From an uncultured bacterium (lineage in GTDB: Bacteria > Elusimicrobiota > Elusimicrobia > Elusimicrobiales > Elusimicrobiaceae), in assembly GCA_949291365.1 (NCBI GenBank), contig CASEVJ010000005.1:62001-126000 (forward strand): DNA of 64,000 nt, in the 5' to 3' direction. Below are positions 62,383-64,000 of this stretch, piece by piece (position 1 is the first letter of the stretch; the number at the start of each line of letters is the position of its first letter). Made by a program: the position numbers and the translations under genes. Below the pieces are notes generated by a model. That model saw only the letters and a list, made by a program, of their open reading frames with translations, did not search any database and was not told the DNA's origin.

Positions 62383-62895
62383 ATGAAAGACCCAATCTAC
62401 AAAACCAACGCCGCACGCCATTTGGACGCTTTGCATATTCCTTACGTGCTGGTGGCCTACCACGCAAACGAGGCAGACCTTTCTGCCGTGCATGTGGCGC
62501 AATCCGTTGGAGAAAACATAGAACAGGTATATAAAACATTGGTGTTGAAAGGAGACAAAAGCGGATTTTTTGTGTGTGTAATTCCCGGAGCCGATGAGCT
62601 GGATTTAAAAGCCGCCGCGCGTGCCAGCGGCAACAAAAGCTGCGCCATGCTCCCTGTCAAAGAATTAATGCCGGTTACCGGCTACATACGCGGCGGATGC
62701 AGCCCGCTGGCCATGAAAAAGCGTTTCCCCACTTATATACAGGAAGATTGTTTGCGCTGGGATTTTATATATATCAGCGCCGGCAAACGCGGCCTGCAAA
62801 TCAAAATTTGCCCCCGGGATTTACTGCAGGCCACTGGGGCTTCCGCCGTTGCACTGACGCAGCCCAGACGGAAGGGAGACCCAGAAAACATCTAG
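62383..62895 (+). CDS. ybaK: Cys-tRNA(Pro) deacylase YbaK/EbsC
   Basis: 170 aa. Trans-editing enzyme that hydrolyses mischarged aminoacyl-tRNA. TNAARHLDALHIPYVLVAYHANEADLSAVHVAQSVGENIEQVYKTLVLKGDKSGFFVCVIPGADELDLKAAARASGNKSCAMLPVKELMPVTGYIRGGCSPLAMKKRFPTYI: the conserved K in YKTLV, GYIRGGCSP and K-K-R-F-P match YbaK. Leaderless-type promoter. The stop is next to the TRGGYC element of the following gene. Confidence 0.94.
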   Translation: MKDPIYKTNAARHLDALHIPYVLVAYHANEADLSAVHVAQSVGENIEQVYKTLVLKGDKSGFFVCVIPGADELDLKAAARASGNKSCAMLPVKELMPVTGYIRGGCSPLAMKKRFPTYIQEDCLRWDFIYISAGKRGLQIKICPRDLLQATGASAVALTQPRRKGDPENI

Positions 62896-62930
62896 GCCCT
62901 TTTTATAAATATACATAGGCCCAAAGACTC
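62893..62930 (+). promoter_or_regulatory. TRGGYC direct-repeat element (regulon site 4)
   Basis: TAGGCCCTTTTTAT (62893) and TAGGCCCAAAGACTC (62916), exact 23-bp period; the first copy overlaps the ybaK stop codon. The second GG is 92 bp before ATG 63010. A possible -10 TAAAGT begins 36 bp after it (62954-62959). Confidence 0.8.
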
Positions 62931-63009
62931 TGTTGCAATAAAAAATTTTTTTCTAAAGTAGAAATAGAAGCAAGCAGTACCAACCTAAAAATGTATGAGG
63001 AAAAAGATA

Positions 63010-63561
63010 ATGAAGAATAAAAAATGGATGTTAACCCTTTTACTTGCTTTCTGTGTGGCCGCACCGGTTTTTGCCCAAAACATAGACGCCATGAGCGCCA
63101 AAGTACAGAAAGCCATTGAAGCCGCCAATATCAAAGCGGCAAAGGCCAATTGTACTTATTGCGGAAAACAAATTGCCCAGGGGCAGCATTGCTCTGCCCG
63201 CGCTTATGCCGAGCTTTGCACCGCCCAGGAAGCGGCCCCCCGTGCCTCCGCGGCCGCCCAGCCGGAAGCCACCTGCGCCAAATGCGGTGAAAAATTGAAC
63301 ATTGACCAGCGCTACCACGGCGCCAAACACGAATGCAAAGCCGACGGCAAACAAGCCAAATCTGAAAAATATTGCATTTACTGCGGCGAACAAATCAAAT
63401 CCGACGGCCAAACCTGTTCTGCCCAAGGACATAATGCCCGCTGCACCAATACATGCCCGGAATGCGGCCTGGATCTGAACAATCCCGAAAACCTCAGCCA
63501 AGACGGCAAACATCACTGCAAATTCAAATTGACCATTAAGCCGGCTGAACAGAAAAAATAA
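63010..63561 (+). CDS. Secreted protein with four zinc-ribbon-like CxxC modules (TRGGYC regulon)
   Basis: 183 aa. Signal peptide MKNKKWMLTLLLAFCVAAPVFAQ, so outside the cytoplasm. Four ~22-24-residue modules follow: CTYCGKQIAQGQHCSARAYAELC, CAKCGEKLNIDQRYHGAKHEC, CIYCGEQIKSDGQTCSAQGHNARC, CPECGLDLNNPENLSQDGKHHC. Modules 1 and 3 have four Cys (CxxC-x9/10-C-x8-C); modules 2 and 4 replace one Cys by His. This resembles zinc-ribbon folds but in an exported protein, where metal binding or disulfides are both possible. ATG 63010 was chosen (GAGG about 9 nt upstream); an upstream ATG at 62995 lacks one. Function unknown. Confidence 0.82.
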   Translation: MKNKKWMLTLLLAFCVAAPVFAQNIDAMSAKVQKAIEAANIKAAKANCTYCGKQIAQGQHCSARAYAELCTAQEAAPRASAAAQPEATCAKCGEKLNIDQRYHGAKHECKADGKQAKSEKYCIYCGEQIKSDGQTCSAQGHNARCTNTCPECGLDLNNPENLSQDGKHHCKFKLTIKPAEQKK

Positions 63562-63578
63562 ATCGACTGTTTTTTCAA

Positions 63579-63610
63579 AATCCCCGTTTAAATACAAACG
63601 GGGATTTTTT
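63579..63610 (+). terminator. Terminator of the zinc-ribbon protein gene
   Basis: ATCCCCGTTT / AAACGGGGAT stem and TTTTTT. Confidence 0.85.
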
Positions 63611-63825
63611 ATGGATCTAAAACAGCTGCCCGCTGGCGGCCCCTGGGCTGAACGGAAGCCGCCGGAAGAGACCCGTTTCTTGGCGTTGTTAAAAGCCAGA
63701 CAAACGCACACAAAGCAGACGTGTAAAAAATATTTCCCAGCAAACAACAAGCGTTTTATTTTGCGCCACAGAAACGGTGCTTCGTTTGCTATACTGTATA
63801 TATACCGTCCGATTGGAGGATTTGT

Positions 63826-64000
63826 ATGTATGTAAGCGTATGGAAACGTTTTTGGGCGTTTATTATAGACGTATGCGTATTTGCCCTACTCTTTATCGTG
63901 CTGGCGCAACTCATGGACGACTTTACCGTTTCGCTGGTACTGTTAGTGCTGATTTGGCTCTATTATGCCTTATTAGAAAGTTCCCCCTGGCAGGCCAGTT
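63826..64000 (+). CDS. RDD family membrane protein, cut by window end
   Basis: 58 codons visible. MYVSVWKRFWAFIIDVCVFALLFIVLAQLMDD is the first RDD helix with its R...D pair (KRFWAFIID), and LLVLIWLYYALLESSPWQAS is the second helix with the family's E-S-S-x-W-Q-A-S. SD GGAGGA 5 nt upstream of the ATG, and the rest of the gene lies beyond the window. It differs from the RDD-pilin-like gene at 34535, which lacks the ESSxWQAS wording. Confidence 0.88.
   Translation, partial: MYVSVWKRFWAFIIDVCVFALLFIVLAQLMDDFTVSLVLLVLIWLYYALLESSPWQAS

Overview
The window looks like a chromosomal segment of a host-associated bacterium of the phylum Elusimicrobiota (gut lineage). The evidence is indirect: a Gram-negative envelope set (YidC with a large periplasmic domain, LTA-synthase-like sulfatase, LA_2272-type surface repeat protein), a class III-signal pilin with the [33 protein letters not shown] head common in this phylum, alpha2/beta2 glycyl-tRNA synthetase, and bifurcating-type ETF/acyl-CoA dehydrogenase genes expected of an anaerobe. 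G+C is moderate to high. I see no phage, insertion sequence, CRISPR array, rRNA or tRNA gene. The phylum assignment is inference.

Layout. 1-9.6 kb (minus strand) is the conserved origin-side block rpmH-rnpA-yidD-yidC-jag, followed by a degenerate hydrolase, then mnmE-mnmG-rsmG and a truncated membrane-anchored protein; dnaA is not present. 9.9-18 kb holds recO, a small secreted protein, a HAD phosphatase, glyQS, an unidentified 370-nt structured RNA with its own promoter and terminator, and nadE. 18-25 kb holds a surface repeat protein, the translation block rpsB-tsf-pyrH-frr, and typA. 25-34 kb holds an orphan membrane protein, the GGGtGRT/Fe-S scaffold pair, serC-serA-DUF1015, an MsbA-like ABC exporter and a DksA-type protein. 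34-42 kb is an envelope region: RDD protein with a pilin-like tail, SSS symporter, lemA/htpX plus a second lemA paralogue, and a sulfatase-type phosphotransferase. 42-49 kb (minus) is a tightly overlapped operon SpoIID/TPR protein - GT4 - acyl-CoA dehydrogenase - etfB - etfA. 49-64 kb holds lon under a CIRCE element, clpP, three small secreted proteins, a flippase-like membrane protein - gamma-CA - receiver - TPR operon, uvrA, a pilin, a YbaK deacylase and a truncated RDD protein.

Cross-cutting observations. (1) Four unrelated small secreted-protein genes (10743, 52592, 54138, 63010) share an upstream direct repeat TRGGYC-N17-TRGGYC with an exact 23-bp period: a candidate undescribed regulon. 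(2) A strongly promoted, terminated 370-nt RNA at 15902-16270 matches no RNA family I can recall. (3) Five genes have a -10 hexamer exactly 6 nt before the ATG, implying leaderless mRNAs. (4) Many intergenic regions carry private, decayed tandem duplications of 50-115 bp, and one has (GTAGCC)11. (5) S2, Lon and, weakly, UvrA carry Lys/Ala-rich histone-H1-like C-terminal tails.
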